Assembly: GCA_963842235.1 (NCBI GenBank)
Contig: CAWJFT010000003.1
Span: 124,001-188,000, forward strand
Length of the DNA: 64,000 nt
Origin: JACDAN01 sp963842235
GTDB taxonomy: Bacteria > Actinomycetota > Thermoleophilia > Gaiellales > Gaiellaceae
Reading direction: 5' to 3'
Every line of letters starts with the position of its first letter. Within the stretch, counting starts at the first letter, position 1. Both the position numbers and the translations under genes were made by a program. Below the pieces are notes generated by a model. The model did not search any database. It saw only the letters and a program-made list of their open reading frames with translations, and was not told the DNA's origin. Below are positions 32,637 through 40,676 of the stretch, one piece after another.

Positions 32637-32665
32637 TTGTCTTAACGCCGCCTCGCGCGTATGTT
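32637..32665 (+). promoter_or_regulatory. Candidate sigma-70-type promoter of the S53 peptidase gene
   Basis: TTGTCT (32637-32642) and TATGTT (32660-32665) are separated by exactly 17 bases, each matching the consensus at four of six positions, in the gap between paaD and the peptidase. The predicted leader is ~95 bases. Confidence 0.5.
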
Positions 32666-32768
32666 GTGCGCCGCCGCCGCGCGGAGGGGCAATTCGAAGG
32701 GAGGACGCGCGTGCAAAAGGGGCCAGTGCCGTCAGGCCGCCCACACGCGTGCCCCCAGGAGGACTGGA

Positions 32769-34658
32769 ATGCTTCGAATAGTCTCAACGGCGAGCGCGGT
32801 CGCGGCCATGCTCGTCTTCGGCGTCACCTCGGTCAACGCGATCGGCGCCAATTCGTCCGCAACCCTTCACGGCAGTAGGCCGGGCTGGGCGAAGCAAGGC
32901 AATCTCGTAGCTGCTGCAGATCCGGCCGACAGGGTGGGCTTCCGCGTCTACCTCGGATGGAACGACGAGGCGGGCGCCGCGGCACTTGCCAAGGCGGTCT
33001 CGGACCCGAGCAGCTCGTCGTACGGTCAGTACCTCACGCCCACGGAGTTCCGTAAGCGCTTCGCGCCGACGCAGGCGCAGGTCGGTGCGGTCCAGTCATG
33101 GCTGAGGAGCCAGAGCTTCAAGGTCGACTACACGCCTGCGAACAACCACTACGTGGCCGCGGAGGGCACCGTGGCGCAAGCGGAAGCTGCGTTCGGCACG
33201 CAGTTCGGGATGTACAGCGTTCGTGGCCAGACGGTTCGCTCGCCCTCCGCTGACATCGCAATTCCGAACGCCCTTGCGGACAGCGTCACAGGGGTGGTCG
33301 GGCTCGACGACAGCGCAGTGTTCGTCGAGACGGATAACGTCGTCGACAAGAACGCGCCGCCGTCGGCGGGGTTCCGTAACGCTCCTCCGCTCTCTGCGCA
33401 CTGGGCACAGCTCGTCTCGCCCTACGCCTATCCGCCGGGCTTCACCGACGTAGCCAGCCCTTCCACGGCATCGTGGACGGTCAAGGGGTACACGCCCGCT
33501 CAGATCAAGGGGGCGTACGGCATCTCCGGCTCCGACGGGGCGGGACAGACCGTCGCGGTCATCGATGCGTACGCATCGCCGACGATCCTGGCCGACGTGA
33601 ACCAGTGGTCGGTCAATCGTGGTCTGCCGACGATGAGCTCGTCGCAGCTCACCCAGGTCGTCCCTCCGGGGGTCTACCGGCGACCGGAGAACAAGAAACA
33701 GGACCCGCAAGGTTGGTACGGCGAGGAGACGCTCGACATCGAGGCGGTGCACGGAATGGCACCCGCCGCGAAGATCGTCTACGTCGGCGCGCCGAACAAC
33801 TACCAGGACCTCGACGCGGCCATGAACCACGTCGTGGATCGGCACCTGGCCCAGATCGTGACCAACTCGTACGGCTTCGCGACCGAGCTCCTGCCGCCCG
33901 GCTACGTGAAGCCCTTCGAAGACACGCTCGTCCAGGCCGCTGCCGAAGGCATCGGCGTCTACTTCTCGTCCGGCGACACCGGAGACGAGACCGCAACCTT
34001 CGGGTTCGCGACGACCGACTGGCCCGCTTCCAGCCCGTGGGTGACTGCCGTCGGCGGGACGAGCCTCGGCATCGGACAAGCCAACGATCGCGTTCTCGAG
34101 ACCGGCTGGGGCACGAGCGACTACGGCTGCGACACCACCACCCTCGCCTGTTCGCGCGCAGGGTGGCTCTACGGCTCCGGGGGCGGAGTGAGCCAGATCT
34201 TCCCCGAGCCTTCGTACCAGTCGAGCGCCGGCCTCAGTCTGAGCGGCCGCGGAGTCCCTGACGTCGCTGCGCTAGGCGACCCGCAGACGGGTCTCCTCGT
34301 CGGACAGACGCAGACGTTCCCCGAGGGTGCGCACTACGACGAGTACCGGATCGGCGGCACGAGCCTCTCGAGCCCGATCTTCGCGGGCCTGATGGCGCTC
34401 GCCGATCAAAAGGCGGGACATCCGCACGGATTCGCCAATCCCGCGTTCTACGCCAACGCGGGCTCGTTCAACGACGTGCTCTCGGTGAAGACGGCGGTCG
34501 CTCGCCGGAACTACAACAACGGAGTCGACGCGAGTGCAGGCACTTCGGATCGTCTTCGGACGTTCGACGACTACTCCGGCTCCCCGACGCAGCACACGAA
34601 TGCCGGCTGGGACAACGTGACCGGCCTTGGCACACCGCAGGGCGTCTTCGCCCACTAG
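32769..34658 (+). CDS. Secreted S53 sedolisin-family serine-carboxyl peptidase
   Basis: 629 aa from ATG 32769 with AGGAGG nine bases upstream. Signal peptide 1-~25, then a pro-kumamolisin activation domain (~45-190, 'SYGQYLTPTEFRKRFAP'), then the catalytic domain with 'YGEETLDIEAVHGMAP' giving the E-x3-D pair, the oxyanion Asp in 'YFSSGDTGDE', and the nucleophile in 'GGTSLSSPIFAGL'. These enzymes act at acidic pH and are exported as zymogens. The gene is complete, unlike the two neighbouring peptidase genes. Confidence 0.92.
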   Translation: MLRIVSTASAVAAMLVFGVTSVNAIGANSSATLHGSRPGWAKQGNLVAAADPADRVGFRVYLGWNDEAGAAALAKAVSDPSSSSYGQYLTPTEFRKRFAPTQAQVGAVQSWLRSQSFKVDYTPANNHYVAAEGTVAQAEAAFGTQFGMYSVRGQTVRSPSADIAIPNALADSVTGVVGLDDSAVFVETDNVVDKNAPPSAGFRNAPPLSAHWAQLVSPYAYPPGFTDVASPSTASWTVKGYTPAQIKGAYGISGSDGAGQTVAVIDAYASPTILADVNQWSVNRGLPTMSSSQLTQVVPPGVYRRPENKKQDPQGWYGEETLDIEAVHGMAPAAKIVYVGAPNNYQDLDAAMNHVVDRHLAQIVTNSYGFATELLPPGYVKPFEDTLVQAAAEGIGVYFSSGDTGDETATFGFATTDWPASSPWVTAVGGTSLGIGQANDRVLETGWGTSDYGCDTTTLACSRAGWLYGSGGGVSQIFPEPSYQSSAGLSLSGRGVPDVAALGDPQTGLLVGQTQTFPEGAHYDEYRIGGTSLSSPIFAGLMALADQKAGHPHGFANPAFYANAGSFNDVLSVKTAVARRNYNNGVDASAGTSDRLRTFDDYSGSPTQHTNAGWDNVTGLGTPQGVFAH

Positions 34659-34678
34659 CTGTCCGGGACCACCACGAT

Positions 34679-34709
34679 CGAGGGGGCGGCGGCAACGCCG
34701 CTCCCCTCG
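34679..34709 (+). terminator. Hairpin downstream of the S53 peptidase gene
   Basis: A 13-base-pair GC-rich stem (arms CGAGGGGGCGGCG and CGCCGCTCCCCTCG, one bulged T) with a GCAA loop, 20 bases after the stop. It is not followed by a clear T-tract. Confidence 0.6.
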
Positions 34710-34773
34710 GTCGACGTTTCGCTCCTACCTTCGCGGGTAGACGCTCCCTGATAAGCGATCCAAGGGGGGAGCC

Positions 34774-37086
34774 ATGAAGAGCTTCAGACCCAGAGCTGCG
34801 GTCGCTGTGGCAGTCCTCGCGCTCGGCACGATGCTCGCCGGCGGCGTCGTCGCCGCGACACAGCCGAGTGACGAGCGGGCGCTCGAGGCAACGCGCCAGC
34901 CTGCCGACCGCAGCATCGACTCGCGGGTGAATCGCCTGCTCGCGAAGATGACGCTCGAGGAGAAGCTGGAGCAGATCCAGCTGCTGCCGGACTTCCTGGT
35001 CACCGACGCGGAGGTGCGCAAGGGCCTCGGCTCGGTTCTGAGCGTGACCGACCCGGCGCGCATCAGGGAGCTTCAGCGCATCGCAGTCGAGGAGTCGCGC
35101 CTGAAGATCCCGATGCTGTTCGCGTTCGACACGATCCACGGCTTCAGGACGATCTTCCCGATCCCGCTCGCCGCTGGGGCGAGCTTTGACCCGCAGGTTG
35201 CGTTCGACGACCACCGTTACGGCGCGCGCGAGTCGGCCGCCGTCGGCCTCAAGCAGACCTACGCGCCGATGGTCGACGTCTCGCACGAGCCGCGCTGGGG
35301 CCGGATCTCCGAGGCCGCCGGCGAGGACACGTACCTGAACTCGGTCCTCGCGGCCGCGCGTGTCAAGGCGATCCAGGGGGCGGACTACAGCGCGCCGGAC
35401 AAGCTCGTCGCGAGCCCCAAGCACTTCGTCGCGTACGGGCAGCCCGAGGCCGGCCGTGACTACAACACCACGGACATGTCCGAGCAGCGGCTGCGGAACT
35501 TCTATCTGCCGCCGTTCAAGGCCGCGATCGACGCCGGGGCGGACACCGCCATGTGCTCGTTCAACGCGATCAACGGCGTGCCCGGCTGCGGCAACGACTA
35601 CACGATGAACCAGATCCTCAAAGGCGAGTGGGACTTCGACGGGTTCATCGAGAGTGACTGGACCGCGGTCTCCGAGATGCGGGCCTGCCCGCCGAAGAGA
35701 CCGGACGCCGGCGAGTGCGGGCACGGCGTCGCGGAAGACGGCCCCGCCGCCGCGGCGCTGGCGCTCAACTCCGGCGTGGACTCGGAGATGACGAGCACGC
35801 TGATCCGCGACTTCGGCGCGCAGCTGCTCGCCGAGCATCGGATCTCGATGAAGCGGATCGACGACGCGGTGCGGAGGATTCTCCGTATCAAGTTCCGTGC
35901 GGGGTTGTTCGAGCATCCATACGCGCCCTTCCTGCCTGGCGAAGCGGAGGCACAGATGCTGCGGCCGGACGCCGTTGCGGCGGCCCGCAATGCCGCGAGC
36001 CGCTCGATGGTCCTGCTCCGAAACGAGGGCGGGATCCTGCCGCTCGATCCAGTGAAGAACACCGCCGTGATCGGCCCGCTGGCGAAGAACCAGCACGACA
36101 TGCTCGGTCCCTGGTGGGGCGCCGGTCGCGACACGGACGCCGTGACCGTCTTCGACGGCATCAAGGCGCAAAGCACTGGAACGACGACCTATGCCGAGGG
36201 CTGCAAGCTCTCGAACGCCGAGCCGCCGACCAATGATCCGGAAGGCTGCGGCTCGACTGCCGGGTTCGCCGAGGCGGTCGCGGTCGCGCAGGCCGCCGAT
36301 CAGGTCGTCCTCGCCCTGGGCGAGACGCGTGAGATGAGCGGCGAGGCGGCTGCGCGCAGCACGCTCGACCTCCCGGGCCTGCAGGAGGACCTGATCCAGG
36401 CGATCAAGGCGACCGGGAAGCCGTTCGTGGTCGTTTTGTTCAACGGCCGCCCGCTCGCGCTCGAGGACGTGGTCAACGACACGCCCGCGATCCTCGAGGC
36501 GTGGTTCCCGGGCGTTCAGGCGGGCAATGCCGTCGCCGACGTGGTGTTCGGGAAGGTCAACCCCGGCGGCAAGCTGCCGGTGTCGTTCCCGCTCCGTCTC
36601 GGCCAGGTGCCGATCTACTACAACCACGAGCAGACGGGGCGGCCCTGCAACCCGGATGTGAAGTGGACCTCGCGTCATCGAGACATCCCGAGCTGCTCGC
36701 CGCTCTATGTGTTCGGCTACGGGCTCAGCTACACGACGTTCACCGTCACCAACCTGCAGCTGAGCTCGTCCACCATGTCGCGCAGGGGCAGCATCACGGC
36801 CTCCGTGACGGTGACGAACACGGGGAGCCGCAAGGGCGACGAGGTCGTGCAGCTCTACATCCACGACCCCGTGGCCAGCATCTCGCAGCCCGTCCGCCGG
36901 CTGCGCGGGTTCGAGCGCGTGACGCTCGCCCCGAGCGAGGCGCGGACGGTCAGGTTCACGCTCGACCGAAGCGACGTCGGCTTCTACGACAACCGCGGCA
37001 GGTTCGTCGTCGAGCCGGGCCAGATCGACGTCTATGCGGGCAATAGCTCGAGCGCCGATCTGACGCAGTCGTTCACGGTTCGTTAG
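34774..37086 (+). CDS. Secreted GH3 beta-glucosidase
   Basis: 770 aa from ATG 34774 (purine-rich GGGGGGAG upstream) with a signal peptide. GH3 N-terminal barrel: 'KMTLEEKLEQIQ', 'KHFVAYGQPEAGRDYN' (substrate-binding K-H and R) and 'FDGFIESDW' with the nucleophile Asp. The second alpha/beta domain starts near 395 ('ASRSMVLLRNEGGILPL'), and a fibronectin type III-like domain closes the protein (~665-760, 'VTVTNTGSRKGDEVVQLYI'). It hydrolyses beta-glucosides outside the cell. An odd Cys-bearing insertion 'CPPKRPDAGECGHG' follows the nucleophile. The gene stands alone between two terminators. Confidence 0.92.
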   Translation: MKSFRPRAAVAVAVLALGTMLAGGVVAATQPSDERALEATRQPADRSIDSRVNRLLAKMTLEEKLEQIQLLPDFLVTDAEVRKGLGSVLSVTDPARIRELQRIAVEESRLKIPMLFAFDTIHGFRTIFPIPLAAGASFDPQVAFDDHRYGARESAAVGLKQTYAPMVDVSHEPRWGRISEAAGEDTYLNSVLAAARVKAIQGADYSAPDKLVASPKHFVAYGQPEAGRDYNTTDMSEQRLRNFYLPPFKAAIDAGADTAMCSFNAINGVPGCGNDYTMNQILKGEWDFDGFIESDWTAVSEMRACPPKRPDAGECGHGVAEDGPAAAALALNSGVDSEMTSTLIRDFGAQLLAEHRISMKRIDDAVRRILRIKFRAGLFEHPYAPFLPGEAEAQMLRPDAVAAARNAASRSMVLLRNEGGILPLDPVKNTAVIGPLAKNQHDMLGPWWGAGRDTDAVTVFDGIKAQSTGTTTYAEGCKLSNAEPPTNDPEGCGSTAGFAEAVAVAQAADQVVLALGETREMSGEAAARSTLDLPGLQEDLIQAIKATGKPFVVVLFNGRPLALEDVVNDTPAILEAWFPGVQAGNAVADVVFGKVNPGGKLPVSFPLRLGQVPIYYNHEQTGRPCNPDVKWTSRHRDIPSCSPLYVFGYGLSYTTFTVTNLQLSSSTMSRRGSITASVTVTNTGSRKGDEVVQLYIHDPVASISQPVRRLRGFERVTLAPSEARTVRFTLDRSDVGFYDNRGRFVVEPGQIDVYAGNSSSADLTQSFTVR

Positions 37087-37095
37087 CGCATCCCT

Positions 37096-37123
37096 GGCGC
37101 CCCGGCCGCGCGGCCGGGGCGCC
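37096..37123. terminator. 28-base palindrome after the GH3 gene
   Basis: Perfect palindrome with 14-base arms starting GGCGCCCCGGCCGC, nine bases after the glucosidase stop. No T-tract follows. It also lies beyond the 3' end of the convergent small gene and may stop both transcripts. Confidence 0.7.
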
Positions 37124-37143
37124 TCGGGATTTGTCGATCGTCG

Positions 37144-37371
37144 CTAGAGATCGATCGACGAGTCGTGCGCGCGGTCTCTCGGGCAGTTCTTGTGCGGAGC
37201 TTGTTTTCCGCTCTGGCTCTTGCCAGTGTCGCTCTGCGCCGGCGTGGAGGGTGTCGACCCTCCACCGGAGCCACCGCCGAGCGCCGTCCCTGCCCAGACG
37301 ACCGCTACAACCAGCAGGCCGGCGATCAGTACGACGATCGCCCGCGTGCGTGTCGTGCGCGCTTTCGCCAT
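37144..37371 (-). CDS. Small secreted or membrane-anchored protein, unknown function
   Basis: 75 aa from ATG 37371 with a clear GGGAGGT ribosome site. A basic start (MAKARTTRTR) and one hydrophobic helix (~11-31) precede a Gly/Ser/Thr/Pro-rich low-complexity region and a short Lys/Asp tail with a single Cys (HKNCPRD). This is the layout of a signal-anchored surface peptide. It is divergent from the selenoprotein-like gene 68 bases away. No family recognised. Confidence 0.65.
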   Translation of the reverse strand: MAKARTTRTRAIVVLIAGLLVVAVVWAGTALGGGSGGGSTPSTPAQSDTGKSQSGKQAPHKNCPRDRAHDSSIDL

Positions 37372-37439
37372 GTACCTCCCTTCGGTCGCCTGCCGGCACC
37401 CCTATGAGAGCACATCTGCCCAAGCGATACGCTGACACC

Positions 37440-37661
37440 GTGACCGTCGAGATCTACTACTGCCCGACCTGAACAGGCTACGACGAGCGGGCTGCGAGTC
37501 TCGCGGCCGAGTTGAACGCGAACGGGATCCCGGCGGAGGACATCCGCGGCACGAGGGGTCAGTTCGACGTCGTGCGCGACGGCGAGGTCATCTTCTCGAA
37601 GCAGGAGAGCGGACGCTTTCCCGAGCCGGGCGAGATCCTCGCGGCATTGCAGCAGCCATAG
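37440..37661 (+). CDS. Rdx/SelW-like selenoprotein with in-frame TGA (CxxU redox motif)
   Basis: Reading GTG 37440 to TAG 37661 as one frame gives 73 residues interrupted only by TGA at 37470-37472. Around it the sequence is 'VEIYYC-P-T-(TGA)-TGYDERAASLAAEL', and it closes with 'GQFDVVRDGEVIFSKQESGRFPEPGEIL' (residues ~39-66), which matches the Rdx (SelT/SelW/SelH) family along its whole length. Family members have C-x-x-C or C-x-x-U at exactly this spot, so the TGA most likely encodes selenocysteine at residue 11 of a thioredoxin-like redox protein. A hairpin at 37490-37508 fits a bacterial SECIS. ATG 37404 is an alternative start. Standard gene calling would miss this gene because it stops at the TGA. 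Confidence 0.82.
37490..37508 (+). promoter_or_regulatory. Candidate bacterial SECIS hairpin
   Basis: GGCTGCGA-GTC-TCGCGGCC folds into eight consecutive pairs (one G-U) with a loop beginning GU. The loop GU is 26-27 bases after the TGA, within the spacing known for bacterial SECIS elements, which lie in the coding region just downstream of UGA and present G and U in the apical loop to SelB. Confidence 0.65.
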
Positions 37662-37680
37662 CTTCTTTGCTATAAATAGC
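37647..37680 (+). promoter_or_regulatory. Promoter and dyad operator of the XRE gene
   Basis: TTGCAG (37647-37652), an 18-base spacer and TATAAA (37671-37676) form a good promoter; the start would be ~7 bases before the ATG, so the mRNA is nearly leaderless. The -10 lies in the palindrome GCTATAAATAGC (37669-37680), and TTGCTAT recurs at 37685-37691 across the ATG, suggesting autorepression. Confidence 0.62.
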
Positions 37681-37689
37681 AGAATTGCT

Positions 37690-37974
37690 ATGGCGAAGCT
37701 CGATCGCATTCGCGAGCGACTAGCGAAGGTCGATCCCGACCAGGGCTGGTTCTTTGCCTCCATTGCGGATCAGGTCTCGGCCCGTCGCCGCGAGCTTGGG
37801 CTCTCGCAGGCAGAGCTCGCGGAGCTGACCGGAACGACCCAGTCGGCGATCGCACGCCTCGAGTCTGGTGGCAGGCCACCGCGAATCGACACGCTCCTGC
37901 GGATCGCGAACGCGCTCGACTGTGAGCTCGAGGTGGAGCTGAGGCCAAGGACGAAAAGGGGGAAAGCGGCATGA
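37690..37974 (+). CDS. XRE-family helix-turn-helix regulator
   Basis: 94 aa from ATG 37690. The Cro/CI-type HTH spans ~27-85: 'VSARRRELGLSQAELAELTGTTQSAIARLESGGRPPRIDTLLRIANALDCEL'. The N-terminal 'RIRERLAKVDPDQGWFFASIADQ' and short C-terminus are like HigA-type antitoxins, but no toxin gene is adjacent. It overlaps the following membrane gene in an ATGA, so it may control it as well as itself. Confidence 0.85.
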   Translation: MAKLDRIRERLAKVDPDQGWFFASIADQVSARRRELGLSQAELAELTGTTQSAIARLESGGRPPRIDTLLRIANALDCELEVELRPRTKRGKAA

Positions 37975-38879
37975 GCACGCGCGTCGACGTCGAGGACATT
38001 GAAATCACGAACAGCGAGAAGCTCCTCGCCCTAGTGCTGACGATCTTCCTGCTGATCGGAGGGGTCTGGACGTACCAGCGGATCGACGACGAAGTGCGTG
38101 AGGCCGTCGCCGTCGAGGTCGTCCAGCCGAGCGCGGCCGATCAAGCGGCGCTCGACCGGCTCGAGGTCGTCCGGTCCCAGTTGAACGCCGCGACACAGGC
38201 TCGCGCCGCCGCGCGCGACAACCTGGAGCTTCGCCGCGAGGCCTACCGCACTGCACTCGACGCAGGCAGAGCGGCGCCGGGGCTCGAGCGAGCGTACGAG
38301 CAGGCGCAGGCTCGGTTCCGCCGCGCCCAACGCGAAGCCGTGGCGGCGCAGCAGGCTGTCGCCGCGGCGCAGCCTGTCGCCGACCGCGCGAACGATCGCG
38401 TCGCGGCCGAGCGCGAGCGCAGGGAGGACCGACGTGCGCTCTTCACCTTTCTGCTCCGGTTTGCGCTCATCGCGGCGTCGCTCGCGGTCGGCTACTGGCT
38501 GCTGGGGCGACTCCGCAGGCGCGGTTCTCGTTACTTCGTCGTCGGTATCGCCGTCGTCGCGTACGCGGCGATCCTTGCCCTGATTTTCGCTACCGACTAC
38601 ATCACCGACTACGTCGATCCGCTCGACCTCGGTCCGCTCGTCCTCTCGCTGTTCGGGATCGTCGCCACGCTGCTCGCCTTCGTCGGGCTCCAGCGCTTCC
38701 TGGCCCGCAGGCTCCCGCTGCGGCGCGTTCGAAGGCGGGAATGTCCGTTTTGCGGCTATCCGGTCCGGGACGCGACGCATTGCGAGGGGTGCGGGCGTGC
38801 GGCGGTGGCGTCGTGCTCGACGTGCGGAGCCGACCGTCGCGTCGGTGTTCTCCATTGCGGCGCGTGCGGCGCGCTCTAG
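37971..38879 (+). CDS. Coiled-coil membrane protein with C-terminal zinc ribbons
   Basis: 302 aa from ATG 37971. One N-terminal helix (~18-36), then an Ala/Arg/Glu-rich coiled coil (~50-155), three transmembrane helices (~160-180, 190-210, 220-245) and a basic stretch, ending in cysteine pairs: CPFCGY, CEGCGR, CSTCGA and CGACGA at ~262-300, the pattern of tandem zinc ribbons. The coiled coil would be outside and the ribbons inside if the first helix crosses outward. Not a family I can name. It is cotranscribed with the XRE regulator. Confidence 0.7.
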   Translation: MSTRVDVEDIEITNSEKLLALVLTIFLLIGGVWTYQRIDDEVREAVAVEVVQPSAADQAALDRLEVVRSQLNAATQARAAARDNLELRREAYRTALDAGRAAPGLERAYEQAQARFRRAQREAVAAQQAVAAAQPVADRANDRVAAERERREDRRALFTFLLRFALIAASLAVGYWLLGRLRRRGSRYFVVGIAVVAYAAILALIFATDYITDYVDPLDLGPLVLSLFGIVATLLAFVGLQRFLARRLPLRRVRRRECPFCGYPVRDATHCEGCGRAAVASCSTCGADRRVGVLHCGACGAL

Positions 38880-38889
38880 AGTCGGCCGA

Positions 38890-39759
38890 GTGGCCTCGAC
38901 CGACTGCTGGGCTGATTGGATCCGGACGCGCCGGACCGGCGGCGATCCCGCGTGTGAAGCCAGGATGCTCGAGGAGCTTGCGGTCGTCCGCGACCGGGTG
39001 CTCGACGGTGCGGCGCTCGAGGCCGGCGAGACGCTGCTGGATGTCGGCTGCGGCAACGGCTTGATTGCGTTCCGCGCGCTCGAACGAGGCGCCGGCGAGG
39101 TCGTGTTCGCGGACGTGTCGGCTGCGCTCCTCGAGGACTGCCGCGAGCTCGCTGTCCGGGCGGGCGTGTCGGAGCGCTGCCGCTTCGTCGAGGCTCCGGC
39201 GGAGGATCTGCGCGGTGTGGCCGAGGGGTCGGTCGACGTCGTGACGACCCGAGCTGTGTTGATCTACGTCAAGGACAAGGAGCGCGCCTTCCGCGAGTTC
39301 CAACGCGTGCTGCGGCCCGGGGGGCGCGTTGCGATCTTCGAGCCGATCAACCGGTTCGGGCTGGAGGAGCGGCGGTGCTCGTGGGGCTTCGCGGTCAGCG
39401 ATGAGGCCGCTTCGCTGCTTCGGAAGCTCATTGACTCCTTGCGGAGGTTTCAGCCAGAGGACGATCCCATGTTCGACTTCGACGAGCGGGACCTGTTCGC
39501 GCTGGCCGAGCGTGCGGGCTTCTTCCCGGTCACGCTGGAGTACCGGGCGGAGGCGATCCCGCTCGAGCCGCGCAGCTGGGAGTCGTTCCTGCATAGCGCG
39601 CCGAACCCGAAGATCCCGACGTTTGCAGAAGCGATGGATTCGGCCTTGACTGCCGAGGAGCGCGAGCTGCTCGTGGCCGAGCTTCGCCCGGCGGTCGAGG
39701 AGGGCCGCGGCGTCTGGCGCATGGGTAGCGCCTACCTGCTGGCGGGCAAGCCCGGTTAG
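38890..39759 (+). CDS. SAM-dependent methyltransferase
   Basis: 289 aa from GTG 38890, ten bases after the preceding stop. The class I fold is clear with motif I 'LLDVGCGNGLIAFRALERG' (~51-69), the acidic end of strand 2 'VVFADVS', 'GSVDVVTTRAVLIYV' and 'RVLRPGGRVAIFEPINR' (~135-151). The N-terminus holds 'DWIRTRRTGGDPACEARMLEEL', like small-molecule methyltransferases. The substrate is unknown. It converges on the crotonase gene with a four-base overlap of the 3' ends. Confidence 0.83.
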   Translation: MASTDCWADWIRTRRTGGDPACEARMLEELAVVRDRVLDGAALEAGETLLDVGCGNGLIAFRALERGAGEVVFADVSAALLEDCRELAVRAGVSERCRFVEAPAEDLRGVAEGSVDVVTTRAVLIYVKDKERAFREFQRVLRPGGRVAIFEPINRFGLEERRCSWGFAVSDEAASLLRKLIDSLRRFQPEDDPMFDFDERDLFALAERAGFFPVTLEYRAEAIPLEPRSWESFLHSAPNPKIPTFAEAMDSALTAEERELLVAELRPAVEEGRGVWRMGSAYLLAGKPG

Positions 39760-40527
39760 CGCCCTTTGAAGTCGGGCGAGCGCTTCTCGAGGAAGGCCGC
39801 GACGCCCTCGCGGAAGTCCTCGGTCTTCGTCGCCGCCGACTGGAGCTGAGCCTCCAGTTCCAGCTGCTCCTCGAGGGTGTTCAAGGGGGCAGCGTCGAAG
39901 AGCCGCTTCGTCATTCCGATCGCTCGGGTCGGGGCTCGCGGCAAGTGTCGCGGCCAGCTCGGCAGCCCGCTTCGGAAGCTGGTCTGCCTCGACAACCTCG
40001 GAGACGAGCCCCCACGCATGTGCGTCGGCGGCCGTCAGCGAGCGGCCGGAGGTCATCCACTCGAACGCTCGTGCCGCGCCCAGGAGGCGGGCGACGAAGA
40101 AGGTGCCGCCCGAGTCCGGAACGAGGCCGATGTTGATGAATGCGGGGATGAAGCTCGCGGCGTCCGCAGCGATGCGGATGTCACAGGCGCATGCGAAGGA
40201 CAGGCCGGCGCCGGCAGCGGGTCCATTGACAGCGGCGATGACCGGCTTCTCGAGAGCGCGCACCGCGCGGATGTTCGGGTGGTAGGAGCTGCGTAGCCGG
40301 TCGGCGATGTCGCTCGGCGCCTCGCGAAACTCGGTGAGGTCCTGGCCGACGCAGAAGCCGCGGCCCGCGCCGGTGACGACGACGGCGCGGATCTCGTCAT
40401 CCCGCGCCTCCTTGAGCGCACCGGCGAGCGCGTCGTGCATGGCGCGGTTGAAGGCGTTGAGGACGTCGGGCCGGTTCAGCGTGATCGTGAGCACGGCGCC
40501 ATGGCGACTGGTCTCGACTTCGGCCAT
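39756..40527 (-). CDS. Enoyl-CoA hydratase/isomerase, PaaG-like (frame break near the 3' end)
   Basis: Start ATG 40527. The crotonase fold is complete: 'LTITLNRPDVLNAFNRAMHDAL', oxyanion 'GRGFCVGQDLTEF', and 'GPAAGAGLSFACACDIRIAA' with 'NIGLVPDSGGTFFVARLLG', where Asp in 'VPDSGG' replaces the second Glu, as in PaaG isomerases. At a GGGG run (39931-39934) one surplus base shifts the frame; removing it gives 'ASPTRAIGMTKRLFDAA' and the normal ending 'FLEKRSPDFKGR' at 39756. In phenylacetate degradation PaaG converts the ring epoxide to the oxepin; the paa operon is 8 kb away, so this is a plausible partner. Confidence 0.84.
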
Positions 40528-40676
40528 GGCGCAATCTTGGCGCATTCTCGGTGCGGAGCCGTGCGGCTTCGACCACTAGCCTTCAATGTGGGTTCGGTCC
40601 CCCGGGTGGGTGGGGGTTGCGCGGCGCCTCGATCCCGCCCGACGCAGGCCTCCACCGCCGCGCTACGGTGCGCGCC

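Noticed and set aside
34774..37086. GH3 Cys-rich insertion as evidence of a frame break
   Set aside because: The frame continues through it with conserved sequence on both sides ('ESDWTAVSE' before, 'ALALNSGVDSEM' after), so it is a genuine loop.
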